In this document: one piece after another, positions 42,427 through 51,045 of the stretch
How the letters are laid out: every line of letters starts with the position of its first letter
Position numbering within the stretch: position 1 is the stretch's first letter
Assembly: GCF_004366355.1 (NCBI RefSeq)
Contig: NZ_SODV01000001.1
Location: 3,038,001 to 3,102,000 of the forward strand
DNA: 64,000 bases
Reading direction: 5' to 3'
From: Dinghuibacter silviterrae
GTDB taxonomy: Bacteria > Bacteroidota > Bacteroidia > Chitinophagales > Chitinophagaceae
Translations under genes and position numbers: made by a program
The notes under the pieces: generated by a model
The model's database searches: none
Seen by the model: the letters and a program-made list of their open reading frames with translations, nothing else
What the model was told of the DNA's origin: nothing

Positions 42427-42696
42427 ATGTCGATAACAACCGAAAAGAAATCCAGCATTTTTGCTGAGTACGGAGGTAAAGCCACGAACACGGGTTCGAT
42501 CGAGGGCCAGATCGCTTTGCTCACTGAGCGAATCAACGATATTTCCAAACACATGCAGGCTAATAAGAAAGACTTTTCTACGCAAAGGGGCCTTATGCAC
42601 CTGGTAGGTCAGCGCAAACGCCTGCTGACGTACCTGAGCAAGCACGACCTGACGGGCTACCGCCAGCTGATCGAAAAATTAGGTATCAGGAAATAA
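42427..42696 (+). CDS. rpsO: 30S ribosomal protein S15
   Basis: An 89-residue small-subunit protein that binds 16S rRNA. Seen: GSIEGQIALLTERINDISKHM, the conserved HMQANKKDFSTQRGL, and LVGQRKRLLTYLSKHD followed by YRQLIEKLGIRK at the C-terminus. Length is standard. It is followed by a strong terminator and then by pnp, the conserved rpsO-pnp neighbourhood found in many bacteria. The larger open frame reaching back to 42283 is not used. Confidence 0.97.
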   Translation: MSITTEKKSSIFAEYGGKATNTGSIEGQIALLTERINDISKHMQANKKDFSTQRGLMHLVGQRKRLLTYLSKHDLTGYRQLIEKLGIRK

Positions 42697-42711
42697 GGAC
42701 ACGATGTCTGT

Positions 42712-42757
42712 AAAAAACTATTCCCAACTGTAAATTCCGGTTGGGAATAGTTTTTTT
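42712..42757 (+). terminator. Rho-independent terminator after rpsO
   Basis: A perfect 13-bp stem AACTATTCCCAAC / GTTGGGAATAGTT extended by A-T pairs, followed by a T-run. It separates rpsO from pnp and may allow some read-through. Confidence 0.92.
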
Positions 42758-42796
42758 GTACATATATTTTTTTACGCAGATTTATCCCAATAGTGT

Positions 42797-45193
42797 ATGT
42801 TAACACAACCAATCAGTAGCTCATTTGACCTGGGCGACGGTCGGATCGTGACGATCGAGACCGGAAAGCTGGCCCGCCAGGCAGATGGAGCCGTAACGGT
42901 TCGCCAGGGAAATTGTATCATTTTGGCGACAGTCGTCGCCAACAAAGACCCGAAGGAAGGACAGGAGTTCTTCCCGCTTGTCGTAGATTACCAGGAAAAA
43001 TTCGCTTCTGCCGGGCGTATCCCGGGGTCCTTCTTCAAAAGAGAAGCGAGGCTGAACGACTATGAAGTGCTGACCAGCCGTTTGATCGACCGCGCGCTGC
43101 GGCCCCTTTTCCCGGAAGATTATTTTTGTGACGTACAGGTGCTGGTGACGCTCGTCTCCTCCGACGAGAACGTCCTGCCGGACTCGCTGGCCTGTCTGGC
43201 CGCTTCCGCGGCCCTGGCCGTTTCCGATATTCCCATTAAAGAAATCATCTCCGAAGTACGCGTGGCCCGGCACAACGGGTCCTTTATCATCAACCCTTCC
43301 CGCAAACAGCTCGCCGAGTGTGACCTGGAGTTCATGATCGCGGCGACGGAAAAGAACCTGATGATGGTGGAAGGGGAAGCCAAGCAGTGCGCCGAAGAGG
43401 ACCTGGTCAAGGCCCTGGAAGTAGGCCACGCGGCCATCCAGGTACAGATCAAGGCTCAGGAAGAGCTGAGGAGTAAGGTAGGGGTGACCGGCAAACGGGA
43501 CTACAAAAAGCCCGAGACCAACGAGGAATTGCAACAAAAAGTGGCGGAATTCTGTACCGAAAAACTGTGGGCCATCGCCCGCAAGGGTACGGCCAAACAT
43601 GAGCGTTCAGAGGCCTTCAGCGCGCTGAAGGACGAGCTGATCGCTTCCCTTGGCGAAGAAGCCGACGACAAGACAAAGAAACTGGCTAAGAAATATTATG
43701 CCGACCTGGAATGGGAAGTGGTCCGCAACATGATCCTCGACGACCGCATCCGCCTGGATGGCCGTAAGCTGGACCAGGTCCGGCCGCTGGCGATGGAAAT
43801 CGAACCCCTGCCTACGCCGCATGGTTCGGCCCTCTTTACCCGCGGGGAAACCCAGTCCCTGACGACGGTGACCCTGGGTACGCCGCTGGACGAGCTCCTG
43901 CTGGAGACGGCTGCGACTTCCGATTATTCGAAGTTCATCCTGCACTATAACTTCCCGCCCTTCTCCACCGGTGAGGTGAAGATGATGCGCGCCCCCGGCC
44001 GCCGGGAAGTAGGACACGGCAACCTGGCCATGCGCTCCCTGAAGCAGATCATGCCGGGCAGCGAATATCCCTACACGGTTCGTGTCGTCAGCGACATCCT
44101 GGAATCCAACGGGTCGTCTTCCATGGCGACCGTTTGCGCCGGTTCGCTGGCCCTGATGGACGCCGGCGTACCTTTTACCAAGCACGTGAGCGGCGTGGCG
44201 ATGGGTCTGATCACCCGCGCCAGCGACAAGAAATATGCGATCCTGACGGACATCCTGGGGGACGAAGACCACCTGGGCGATATGGACTTCAAGGTCACCG
44301 GTACCCGTGACGGTATTTGCGGGGTGCAAATGGACATCAAGGTCGACGGCCTTCCCATGGACGTCATGAGGGAAGCCCTGGAGCAGGCGCGCAAGGGCCG
44401 TCTCCACATCCTCGACGCGATGTATGAAACCATTTCCGAACACCGCCCGGACGTGAAGCCGCACGCTCCGCGCATGGTGAAGCTGTTTATCGACAAGGAA
44501 TTCATCGGTGCGGTCATCGGGCCCCAGGGCAAGGTGATCCAGGAGATCCAACGCGAAACCGGTACCACGATCAATATCGAAGAAGTCGGCAACCAGGGCG
44601 AGGTGAGCATCTTCTCTCCCGCCAAGGAAGGCCTCGACAAGGCGGTATCCTGGGTCAAGGGCATCACCGCGATGCCGGAAGTAGGTACGACCTACGAAGG
44701 ACCCGTCAAGGGCATCAAGGAATTCGGCGCGTTTATTGAGTTTATGCCGGGTAAGCAGGGTTTGCTGCATATTTCCGAGGTGAGCTGGAAGCGCCTGGAG
44801 ACCCTTGAAGGCGTCCTTAACGAGGGCGACATGGTCAAGGTTAAACTGCTGGGTGTCGATCAAAAGACCGGTAAATACAAGCTGAGCCGCAAGGTGCTCA
44901 TGCCCAAACCCGAGGGTTACGTAGAACGCCCCGAGCGTCCCGAAAGGGGTGAGCGCGGTGACCGCGGCGACCGTGGCGGTGACCGCCGCGACCGTGGAGA
45001 CCGCGGTGATCGTGGCGACAGGGGTGGTCGTGATCGCGACCGTGGAGACCGCGGACCGCGCGGCGACCGGGAGCCGAGGGGCGATCGGGAACCCAGGGGC
45101 GAACGCGAACCTCACCGCGAGCCGAGGAACGATGCGCCGCAGCACAGCGAGCAGCCGCATCCTCACCAGAGCGACGGGGCTGAAGAGCTCTAG
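42797..45193 (+). CDS. pnp: Polynucleotide phosphorylase
   Basis: A 798-residue 3'-5' exoribonuclease and degradosome enzyme. Two RNase PH domains (about 10-220 and 310-545) flank a helical linker; then KH domain (FIGAVIGPQGKVIQEIQRETG) and S1 domain (VGTTYEGPVKGIKEFGAFIEF). The second RNase PH core keeps the APGRREVGHG and SSSMATVCAGSLALMDAG motifs. The C-terminus is an ~85-residue tail dominated by RGDRGDR-type repeats then His/Glu/Pro-rich residues, probably an RNA-binding or protein-docking extension. The long minus-strand ORF over it is a shadow. Confidence 0.97.
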   Translation: MLTQPISSSFDLGDGRIVTIETGKLARQADGAVTVRQGNCIILATVVANKDPKEGQEFFPLVVDYQEKFASAGRIPGSFFKREARLNDYEVLTSRLIDRALRPLFPEDYFCDVQVLVTLVSSDENVLPDSLACLAASAALAVSDIPIKEIISEVRVARHNGSFIINPSRKQLAECDLEFMIAATEKNLMMVEGEAKQCAEEDLVKALEVGHAAIQVQIKAQEELRSKVGVTGKRDYKKPETNEELQQKVAEFCTEKLWAIARKGTAKHERSEAFSALKDELIASLGEEADDKTKKLAKKYYADLEWEVVRNMILDDRIRLDGRKLDQVRPLAMEIEPLPTPHGSALFTRGETQSLTTVTLGTPLDELLLETAATSDYSKFILHYNFPPFSTGEVKMMRAPGRREVGHGNLAMRSLKQIMPGSEYPYTVRVVSDILESNGSSSMATVCAGSLALMDAGVPFTKHVSGVAMGLITRASDKKYAILTDILGDEDHLGDMDFKVTGTRDGICGVQMDIKVDGLPMDVMREALEQARKGRLHILDAMYETISEHRPDVKPHAPRMVKLFIDKEFIGAVIGPQGKVIQEIQRETGTTINIEEVGNQGEVSIFSPAKEGLDKAVSWVKGITAMPEVGTTYEGPVKGIKEFGAFIEFMPGKQGLLHISEVSWKRLETLEGVLNEGDMVKVKLLGVDQKTGKYKLSRKVLMPKPEGYVERPERPERGERGDRGDRGGDRRDRGDRGDRGDRGGRDRDRGDRGPRGDREPRGDREPRGEREPHREPRNDAPQHSEQPHPHQSDGAEEL
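44920..45190 (+). repeat. Arg/Gly/Asp-rich repeat tail of pnp
   Basis: Imperfect short repeats (CGTGGCGACCGC-type words) encode RGDRGDRGG-like sequence at the C-terminus of polynucleotide phosphorylase. RGG-type tails bind RNA in other proteins. Confidence 0.7.
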
Positions 45194-45258
45194 GCGCTCC
45201 TGCCATGCGGCGGCGCTCCTGCCACGCGGCGGCGCTCCTGCCACGCGGCGGCGCTCGG
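45192..45258. repeat. 19-bp GC-rich tandem repeat, three copies plus a partial
   Basis: Copies of CGGCGCTCCTGCCACGCGG at 45192-45210, 45211-45229 and 45230-45248, then a partial copy. The array starts at the pnp stop codon (45191-45193) and lies before the terminator. The rest of the 161-base gap up to prmA holds only the terminator hairpin. Confidence 0.85.
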
Positions 45259-45312
45259 ACAGCGCGGAAGTGCGAAAGCGCTCCAGACATTGCGAACGAA
45301 AACTAAACCATA

Positions 45313-45347
45313 AAAACGACCTGCTCTGAAAACAGACAGGTCGTTTT
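45313..45347 (+). terminator. Terminator-like hairpin between pnp and prmA
   Basis: AAAACGACCTG (45313-45323) pairs perfectly with CAGGTCGTTTT (45337-45347). The T-run is short and the prmA ATG begins 8 nt later, so the hairpin could either end pnp transcripts or control prmA translation. Confidence 0.7.
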
Positions 45348-45354
45348 GCATCCT

Positions 45355-46197
45355 ATGCCGTCGTACATCGAATTAATCATTCCGGAGCCCGATCCCACCC
45401 GGCGGGACCTCCTGGTCCCCGACCTGGAGGCGTTGGGTTTTGAAGGGTTCGAGGAAGAAGAGGACGGGCTGAAGGCCTATATCCGGGAAGACCTCCTGGA
45501 TGAACTGGCTTTCGGCAAGGTCGCCGCGGCGTATGGGACGGTCCAGCGCAACGTCCTCCCTGAACAGAACTGGAACCTGCTTTGGGAATCGAATTTCGAG
45601 CCGGTCGTGATCGATGACTTTTGCGGTATCCGCGCGGAATTCCATCCCGCGATCACCGGGGTGCGTCACGAGCTCGTGATCACGCCGAAGATGAGTTTTG
45701 GCACGGGTCACCACGCGACCACGCGGCTGATGATCGAATCCATGCGGGCGATGCCGATCGAAGACAAACGCGTCGTAGACTTCGGCACGGGGACGGGCGT
45801 CCTGGCGATCCTCGCCGAGCGCCTGGGTGCCAGGGCCATCTGGGCCCTCGATAACGATCCCTGGTCGATCGACAACGCCCGGGAAAACCGTGACCGGAAC
45901 GAGGCGGGGCTGGTGAGTCTGCATTTGTCTGCGTCCCTTGACGGGGTGCCGGTGTCGGACGTCATCCTGGCGAATATCAACCGGCATGTGCTCCTGGAGT
46001 ATATGGAGACATTGTATTCATTATTGGCGCCAGGGGGGCTGCTGCTGCTAAGTGGCATCCTTTTGGAGGATAGAGTTGTCATAGGCGAAGCCGCGGAAAA
46101 GGCCGGTTTTGCTTTTGACGGAGAACGGCAGGCATTGGGTTGGTTGGCACAGCTATGGAAAAAGGCGTTAGGAATTGGGCAAAATAACGTAACTTAG
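45355..46197 (+). CDS. prmA: Ribosomal protein L11 methyltransferase
   Basis: A 280-residue SAM-dependent methyltransferase that trimethylates ribosomal protein L11. Seen: MSFGTGHHATTRLMI (the PrmA signature), the SAM site VVDFGTGTGVLAILAERLG, and DVILANINRHVLLEY. The start is ATG 45355; a TTG at 45346 falls inside the preceding hairpin and is rejected. No canonical ribosome-binding site is visible. plsY follows after 25 nt. Confidence 0.94.
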   Translation: MPSYIELIIPEPDPTRRDLLVPDLEALGFEGFEEEEDGLKAYIREDLLDELAFGKVAAAYGTVQRNVLPEQNWNLLWESNFEPVVIDDFCGIRAEFHPAITGVRHELVITPKMSFGTGHHATTRLMIESMRAMPIEDKRVVDFGTGTGVLAILAERLGARAIWALDNDPWSIDNARENRDRNEAGLVSLHLSASLDGVPVSDVILANINRHVLLEYMETLYSLLAPGGLLLLSGILLEDRVVIGEAAEKAGFAFDGERQALGWLAQLWKKALGIGQNNVT

Positions 46198-46222
46198 TAG
46201 ACTACGTGTAATCCAATGGACT

Positions 46223-46894
46223 ATGAATGAATTCCTGGTACTATTGTTGGCTTATTGTATCGGCTCTATTCCAACGGCATTGATCGTGAGCAAGGTGTTC
46301 TTTGGAATAGACATCCGGGACTATGGAAGCGGCAACATGGGCGCTACGAATACGTTCAGGGTGCTCGGCTCCAAGTACGGCACCATTGTAATGGTCGTGG
46401 ATATGCTCAAGGGGCTGGCCGCGGTGAAATTGTTTTTGCTCATCCCTTACTACACCGATCCCATCCACACCACCGACCTGGTCAACCTTCAGATCGGTCT
46501 CGGGCTGTCCGCCGTGGTGGGGCACATCTTCCCCTTGTGGGCGGATTTTAAGGGAGGAAAAGGGGTCGCCACCCTGTTTGGAATGGTGCTGGCGATTCAA
46601 CCCTATGTCGCCCTGGCTTGTGTCGGTGTATTCCTGTTGGTTTTGTATACGACCCGCTTCGTATCCTTGAGTTCCATCCTGGCCGGGGTCGCATTTGCGG
46701 TGTTCATTCTCTATATTTTCGACGAACCCCAGCAGCTCTACCGTATCTTCGCCGTATCCGTGGCTTTGCTGGTGCTACTGACCCATCAAAAGAATATCGG
46801 ACGCCTGCTCAAAGGGAACGAGAGCAAGGCGGGCATTCTGAAGTACAGGGACCGGCGCAAAGCCCGCCGGCGTGACCTGGACGATGTGGATTAA
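46223..46894 (+). CDS. plsY: Glycerol-3-phosphate acyltransferase PlsY
   Basis: A 223-residue membrane enzyme that acylates glycerol-3-phosphate with acyl-phosphate, the first step of phospholipid synthesis. The three conserved motifs are present: GSIPTALIVSK with YGSGNMGATNTFRVLG, the central VVGHIFPLWADFKGGKGVAT, and LTHQKNIGRLLKGNE near the end. About five to seven membrane helices. It sits 25 nt after prmA and is likely co-transcribed. Confidence 0.96.
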   Translation: MNEFLVLLLAYCIGSIPTALIVSKVFFGIDIRDYGSGNMGATNTFRVLGSKYGTIVMVVDMLKGLAAVKLFLLIPYYTDPIHTTDLVNLQIGLGLSAVVGHIFPLWADFKGGKGVATLFGMVLAIQPYVALACVGVFLLVLYTTRFVSLSSILAGVAFAVFILYIFDEPQQLYRIFAVSVALLVLLTHQKNIGRLLKGNESKAGILKYRDRRKARRRDLDDVD

Positions 46895-46935
46895 CTAAAA
46901 GCGGCGTCCCGCCGCTGGTTTCAAGATTTTTTCCT

Positions 46936-46943
46936 TAATTTTG
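46936..46943 (+). promoter_or_regulatory. -7 element of the YdeI-like gene
   Basis: TAATTTTG, exact TAnnTTTG, 42 nt before the ATG at 46986. Confidence 0.5.
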
Positions 46944-46985
46944 CATTCCGTTCAAAACTTTTTTGACGCCAAAAAGTGTTGTCGC

Positions 46986-47738
46986 ATGTCGCAAACGTTG
47001 TTTGAAAAACTGCAACTCAAAGACGAAAAGAATCTTTTGATCCAGGGCCTTCCCTCCTCTATTGAGAAACAATTTGTCAAGCTGGCTTTTGCTAAAAACG
47101 TAACGCCTCTGCTGAGGATGAAAAAGATCGATTTCGCATTGGTCTTTGCCATCAACCATCAGCAACTGCAGGCGATTCTTAAAGACGTCCTCCCCGCGCT
47201 CCAACCCCATGCGAAATTGTGGATCGCTTATCCCAAAGCGGCCTCCAAGATCGCCAGCGACCTGAACCGCGATTGCAGTTGGAACTGCCTTTGCGATCAC
47301 GGGTATGCCATTGCCTGGTCGGAGCCCCTGGACCATGTGTGGACGGCGCTTCGCTTTGCGAGGGCCGAGTGCCCGGAGAAGGCAGCCGCCGCTGCTGCGC
47401 TTCCCGCCGGGATTCCGGTGGAAAGCCGCCCTGCCGCCCCGGCCCGCGCCGGTGTCGCTGCGAGCAGTGCTGCCGTCACCGCGGCCCGCGCCGCCGCAGC
47501 CACTGCTACCGCGGAAGCCCAGGTGGGCAAGCGCACCGTCGCCCTCCCGCAGGACCTCGAACACATATTCACCCTGCACCCGAAGGCAAAAGATTTTTTC
47601 GACACCCTGCCGTACACCCATAAGAAGGAGTACGTACGCTGGATCACCGAAGCCAAACGCGAAGACACCCGCAAACGGCGACTGGACGCCGCCCTCGAAA
47701 AGCTCCGGGCCGGCAAAAAGAACCCCACTGAGAAATAG
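46986..47738 (+). CDS. YdeI/OmdA-associated family protein with an Ala-rich linker
   Basis: A 250-residue protein of two conserved parts. Residues 1-130 resemble DUF3052-like modules (LLIQGLPSSIEKQF, KLWIAYPKAASKIASDLNRD). Residues 185-250 match the YdeI/OmdA (bacteriocin-protection-like) helical domain (FFDTLPYTHKKEYVRWITEAKREDTRKRR). Between them is a ~50-residue linker of almost only Ala with Pro, Arg and Thr (47379-47531). The ORF extends 45 bases upstream but includes the promoter, so ATG 46986 is used. The biochemical role is not known. Confidence 0.82.
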   Translation: MSQTLFEKLQLKDEKNLLIQGLPSSIEKQFVKLAFAKNVTPLLRMKKIDFALVFAINHQQLQAILKDVLPALQPHAKLWIAYPKAASKIASDLNRDCSWNCLCDHGYAIAWSEPLDHVWTALRFARAECPEKAAAAAALPAGIPVESRPAAPARAGVAASSAAVTAARAAAATATAEAQVGKRTVALPQDLEHIFTLHPKAKDFFDTLPYTHKKEYVRWITEAKREDTRKRRLDAALEKLRAGKKNPTEK

Positions 47739-47741
47739 ACT

Positions 47742-48257
47742 ATGCAACATCTTACAGCATTAAAAGCCCGACTCGACCGACTGGAACCGATACGGGCTTT
47801 TTTAATGGAACATCAGGCCCGCCTGGTGACGACCGATGTCCAAAAGGATACTTACTTCCACGTACCCAACGGAAAGCTCAAGCTAAGACGGGGAACCATC
47901 GAAAACGCGCTGATCTTTAAAGAAAAGATGGGCCCACTCGATCCCGGCGCCGGGGATCCGGGGTATTTCGCTCTGGAAACCGCCGGTGCGCAACTCCTGG
48001 ATGATATACTGGACAAGGCCCTGGGCACCAATGTCGTCGTCGAGAAGAAACGGGAGATCTATTTCATCGACAACGTCAAATTCCACCTGGATGAGGTCAA
48101 AGGCCTGGGGTGTTTTGTCGAGATCGAGGCGGTGGACGTGGACGATTCCGCCACGGAAGAAGAACTCGCGGCCCAGTGTTGCCAATTTCGCGAGGCGCTG
48201 GGCATTCGCGAGGAGGACCTGCTGACGCGGTCGTATAGCGATCTGGGGCAGCGCTAG
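47742..48257 (+). CDS. CYTH-domain protein (class IV adenylate cyclase-like)
   Basis: A 171-residue triphosphate-tunnel enzyme-like protein. Conserved parts are QKDTYFHVPNGKLKLRRG, the basic VVVEKKREIYF strand, and VKFHLDEVKGLGCFVEIEAV. The ExExK motif of the first strand is degenerate here (ALKAR). It may be a thiamine-triphosphatase-like, class IV cyclase-like or non-catalytic CYTH protein. The start lies 3 nt after the upstream stop, and a terminator-like hairpin lies inside its first codons. Confidence 0.82.
   Translation: MQHLTALKARLDRLEPIRAFLMEHQARLVTTDVQKDTYFHVPNGKLKLRRGTIENALIFKEKMGPLDPGAGDPGYFALETAGAQLLDDILDKALGTNVVVEKKREIYFIDNVKFHLDEVKGLGCFVEIEAVDVDDSATEEELAAQCCQFREALGIREEDLLTRSYSDLGQR
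47762..47803 (+). terminator. Terminator-like hairpin inside the CYTH gene
   Basis: AAAAGCCCG (47762-47770) pairs with CGGGCTTTT (47793-47801), followed by TT. The 22-base loop and the position within codons 7-21 are unusual. It may end some YdeI transcripts or be chance. Confidence 0.4.
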
Positions 48258-48260
48258 ACC

Positions 48261-48977
48261 TTATGCGGCCGCGCTACTGCCGGCTACCGCGGCACTGCCG
48301 GCCGCCACGCCACCGCCGGCCGCCCGTTTCCGCCACCGCCGGGGCAGCGACCGCTCCCCGATCCACAGCGCCGCCAGCGTGGCCAGCACACCGATGATGG
48401 CCCCCCCGTACACGTCCTTGAAGAAGTGCTCCGCCAGGTACATCCTGGAGTAACCTACCGAGCACGCCCACACGAACAACAGCACCGACCAGGTCCACAC
48501 CCGCCGGGGCGCCAGCAGGTACAGCAGCGTCAACGCGATGCTAAAGGCCGTGATGGTATGCCCGGAAGGGAAGCTGTTGTAGGTCCACAACTCGACCCCG
48601 GGGACGTGGTGCAGGACGTCCGGCGTGGACGCGAAAAAGGTCACCGGCCGGGGTTCCTTGTTAAAGAATTCGCTTTTCAGGACCTGCGAGAGCAGGGAGG
48701 GGAGGGCGAAGGCCAGGAAGGCGAGCCAGCCCCAGCGGATGGCGGCGGCTTTACCAAGTTTCCGGCGTGCATAAACGATGAGCAGGACGATGATCGCGAT
48801 ATGCGCCCCCCCATCCCCCCAATTCGTCCACCACGGCATCACCGCATCCCCGAACGGGGAATAGTGCCCGTTGACGGCCAGCAGCAGGTCTGCTTTGGAA
48901 TAGGTCGCCAGGAGCCAGGCACCGACGATAATAAACACGAGAAAAAGAATAAGAAAGGGGCGGGTCTTTGCGAACAT
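48261..48977 (-). CDS. PAP2-family membrane phosphatase
   Basis: A 238-residue PAP2 protein. The three catalytic motifs are visible: KSEFFNKEPRP, PSGHT (in NSFPSGHTITAF) and SRMYLAEHFFKDV. About five membrane helices. It could dephosphorylate undecaprenyl diphosphate, lipid A or phosphatidate-type lipids. The C-terminus carries a GGGVAAGSAAVAG-type Ala/Gly tail. It starts 4 nt after the dnaG stop and is probably in the same operon. Confidence 0.9.
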   Translation of the reverse strand: MFAKTRPFLILFLVFIIVGAWLLATYSKADLLLAVNGHYSPFGDAVMPWWTNWGDGGAHIAIIVLLIVYARRKLGKAAAIRWGWLAFLAFALPSLLSQVLKSEFFNKEPRPVTFFASTPDVLHHVPGVELWTYNSFPSGHTITAFSIALTLLYLLAPRRVWTWSVLLFVWACSVGYSRMYLAEHFFKDVYGGAIIGVLATLAALWIGERSLPRRWRKRAAGGGVAAGSAAVAGSSAAA

Positions 48978-48981
48978 ACGG

Positions 48982-50970
48982 TCATTTAAGGATCACGGTG
49001 CCGAGCCGGCGGGTGAGTTCTATTTCCAGGTCTTTGAGGTGGCGGTGGGTTTCCTTGAGCAGGGTCAGCTCGTCGGGGGTATGGGGTTTTTCCATGTCCT
49101 TCTGGTTTTCCCGCATCATCTTTTTGATCTTTTTGAGCTGCATATAGGTCACGGTGGAGCGTACTTCCTCCTTGTAGCGTTCCTGGTCGGCTGCTTCTTC
49201 CTTGACGACATAGTCTTTGCCGAGGTACTTGAGGTATCCGTCCTTGATGGTGTTGTAATTCAGGTCGGCATCGCGGGTGTGCCAGCGATCGCTGAGCTGG
49301 TGATTGGTGTCGGTAAGACCGATGACAAGGCTGCTGACGCCGGGGTCCTGGTGGTAGAGGAAGGTCCGCATGTCCGGTTGTGCACCGGAACGGTAGAGTT
49401 CCTTGTAGAGGTGCAGGACGTGGAAGAGGTCCTTGTTGTCAAACAGCTCGGCGTCGTCGAAGTGGGCAAAAATAAACTCGGCCACGGCCCCGTCCTCGTC
49501 GAGGTGTTTGCTCCCGTATTCCAGGAGACAGCGGATGAGGGCGCGTTCGTTGGCTTCTTCCTTGTTGAGGAGGTCGAAGGCATCGGCGTCCCCGGCGGCG
49601 GGTGCCTCGGGTGCGACCGCCGAAGGCTCCGAAGCTTGACGAGCTTCCAGCTTCCCGACCTTCTCCCGGATATGCTTGTTGACAAGGGCATTCAACCCCG
49701 CCTCGTCGATCTTCAGGAGCTCCGAGCTGCGCCGGATATAGTCCTGCTGGCGGGTAAAGTCTTCGGCCTTGTTGATCCGGGCGAGCGTTTCGGCGATCTG
49801 GTTGACGACGGCGGCCTTTTTCCGGGGATCGTCCCCGGCGTCTTTGAGGGCGACGTCCAGTTGAAAGAAGACAAAATCCTTTTTGTTGGCGACCACGAAC
49901 TCCCGGAAGCGCTCGGGGCCCACCTTGCGGACATAGCTGTCGGGGTCTTCCTTGTCGGGGATCAGGACGAGGCTGACCTGGAGCCTTTCCTCCAGGGCCA
50001 TGTCGAGCCCCCTCAGGGCGGCCTTTATCCCCGCGGCATCGCCGTCATAAACGATGGTCAGGTTGTCCGTATATTTTTTGATCAGCCGGAGCTGGTCCTG
50101 TGTCAGTGACGTTCCCCCGCTCGCGACCACGTTTTCCACCCCGGCCTGGTGGAGCGAAATGACGTCGGTATAGCCTTCCACCAGGAGACATTCGTCCTGG
50201 CGGTCGATCGCCTGGCGGGCAAAGTACAACCCGTAGAGGAGCTTGCTTTTGACATAGATCTCGTTCTCCGGGGTGTTGATGTATTTGGGGGAGCGGTCGT
50301 TCGTGCGGATCTGCCGGGCACCGAACCCCAGGATTTTCCCGGACGGGTTGTGCACCGGGAAGATGATCCTCCCCCTGTAGTTGTCGTAGAGTTGTTCGTT
50401 CCTCAGGACCGAAAGACCGCTGCGCTGGAGGAGCTCGGGGTTGAACTGGGCGGCCACGGCGGTTTTGGAGAAGGCATCCCGGCTTTCCATACAGTACCCG
50501 AGCTGGAACTTCCGGATGATGTCGGCCCGGAACCCCCTTTCCTCCAGGTAGGACATGCCCACCGCCTGCCCTTCCTCGGTCTCTTCCAGGGTTTTGGAAA
50601 AATATTTCTGGGCGTACTGGTTGAGGATAAAAAGGCTTTCGGATACCTGTTGCCGTTGCTGGTATTCGGGGGAGGTTTCGGTTTCCGCCACCTCGATCCC
50701 ATATCGGTTGGCCAGCCAGCGGAGGGCTTCCACGTACGAATACTTCTCGTGTTCCATCAGGAACCCGATCGTATTCCCACTCCGCCCGCAGCCAAAACAT
50801 TTATAGATTTCCTTGGCGGGGGAGACGGTAAAGGAAGGCGTCTTCTCGTTGTGGAAGGGGCAAAGTCCCAGGTAGTTGGCGCCCCTTTTTTTGAGTTTTA
50901 CAAATTCCCCGACGACGTCGAGGATGTCGATACGGTTTTGTATCTGTTGTATGGTCTCCTGGGTGATCAT
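48982..50970 (-). CDS. dnaG: DNA primase
   Basis: A 662-residue primase that makes RNA primers for replication. Domain order: CHC2 zinc finger (CPFHNEKTPSF ... YKCFGCG, about 38-64), the core with LLYGLYFARQAIDRQDECLLVEGYTD and the TOPRIM region VASGGTSLTQDQ and VYDGDAAGIKAA, then the C-terminal helicase-binding region. Length is standard. A large hairpin array lies immediately upstream. Confidence 0.96.
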   Translation of the reverse strand: MITQETIQQIQNRIDILDVVGEFVKLKKRGANYLGLCPFHNEKTPSFTVSPAKEIYKCFGCGRSGNTIGFLMEHEKYSYVEALRWLANRYGIEVAETETSPEYQQRQQVSESLFILNQYAQKYFSKTLEETEEGQAVGMSYLEERGFRADIIRKFQLGYCMESRDAFSKTAVAAQFNPELLQRSGLSVLRNEQLYDNYRGRIIFPVHNPSGKILGFGARQIRTNDRSPKYINTPENEIYVKSKLLYGLYFARQAIDRQDECLLVEGYTDVISLHQAGVENVVASGGTSLTQDQLRLIKKYTDNLTIVYDGDAAGIKAALRGLDMALEERLQVSLVLIPDKEDPDSYVRKVGPERFREFVVANKKDFVFFQLDVALKDAGDDPRKKAAVVNQIAETLARINKAEDFTRQQDYIRRSSELLKIDEAGLNALVNKHIREKVGKLEARQASEPSAVAPEAPAAGDADAFDLLNKEEANERALIRCLLEYGSKHLDEDGAVAEFIFAHFDDAELFDNKDLFHVLHLYKELYRSGAQPDMRTFLYHQDPGVSSLVIGLTDTNHQLSDRWHTRDADLNYNTIKDGYLKYLGKDYVVKEEAADQERYKEEVRSTVTYMQLKKIKKMMRENQKDMEKPHTPDELTLLKETHRHLKDLEIELTRRLGTVILK

Positions 50971-50981
50971 GCGCTCCGGCC

Positions 50982-50989
50982 CGAATGTA
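50982..50989 (-). promoter_or_regulatory. Candidate -7 element of dnaG
   Basis: Minus-strand TACATTCG (one mismatch to TAnnTTTG), 11 nt before the ATG. Confidence 0.3.
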
Positions 50990-51001
50990 CGTGTTTTAGG
51001 A

Positions 51002-51045
51002 GTTGCGGCAGCGGACTAGCGGACAATTTAGTCCGCTGCCGCAAC
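51002..51045. repeat. Perfect 16-bp inverted repeat upstream of dnaG
   Basis: GTTGCGGCAGCGGACT (51002-51017) and AGTCCGCTGCCGCAAC (51030-51045) are exact complements with a 12-base loop. Confidence 0.85.

Noticed and set aside
44920..45190. Separate small gene at the end of pnp
   Set aside because: The Arg/Gly/Asp repeats continue the pnp frame without interruption and form its C-terminal tail.
43607..45244. 545-residue minus-strand ORF
   Set aside because: Antisense shadow of pnp; no recognisable domain.
45292..45354. Possible riboswitch before prmA
   Set aside because: The only structure is one simple perfect stem, better explained as a terminator or small hairpin.
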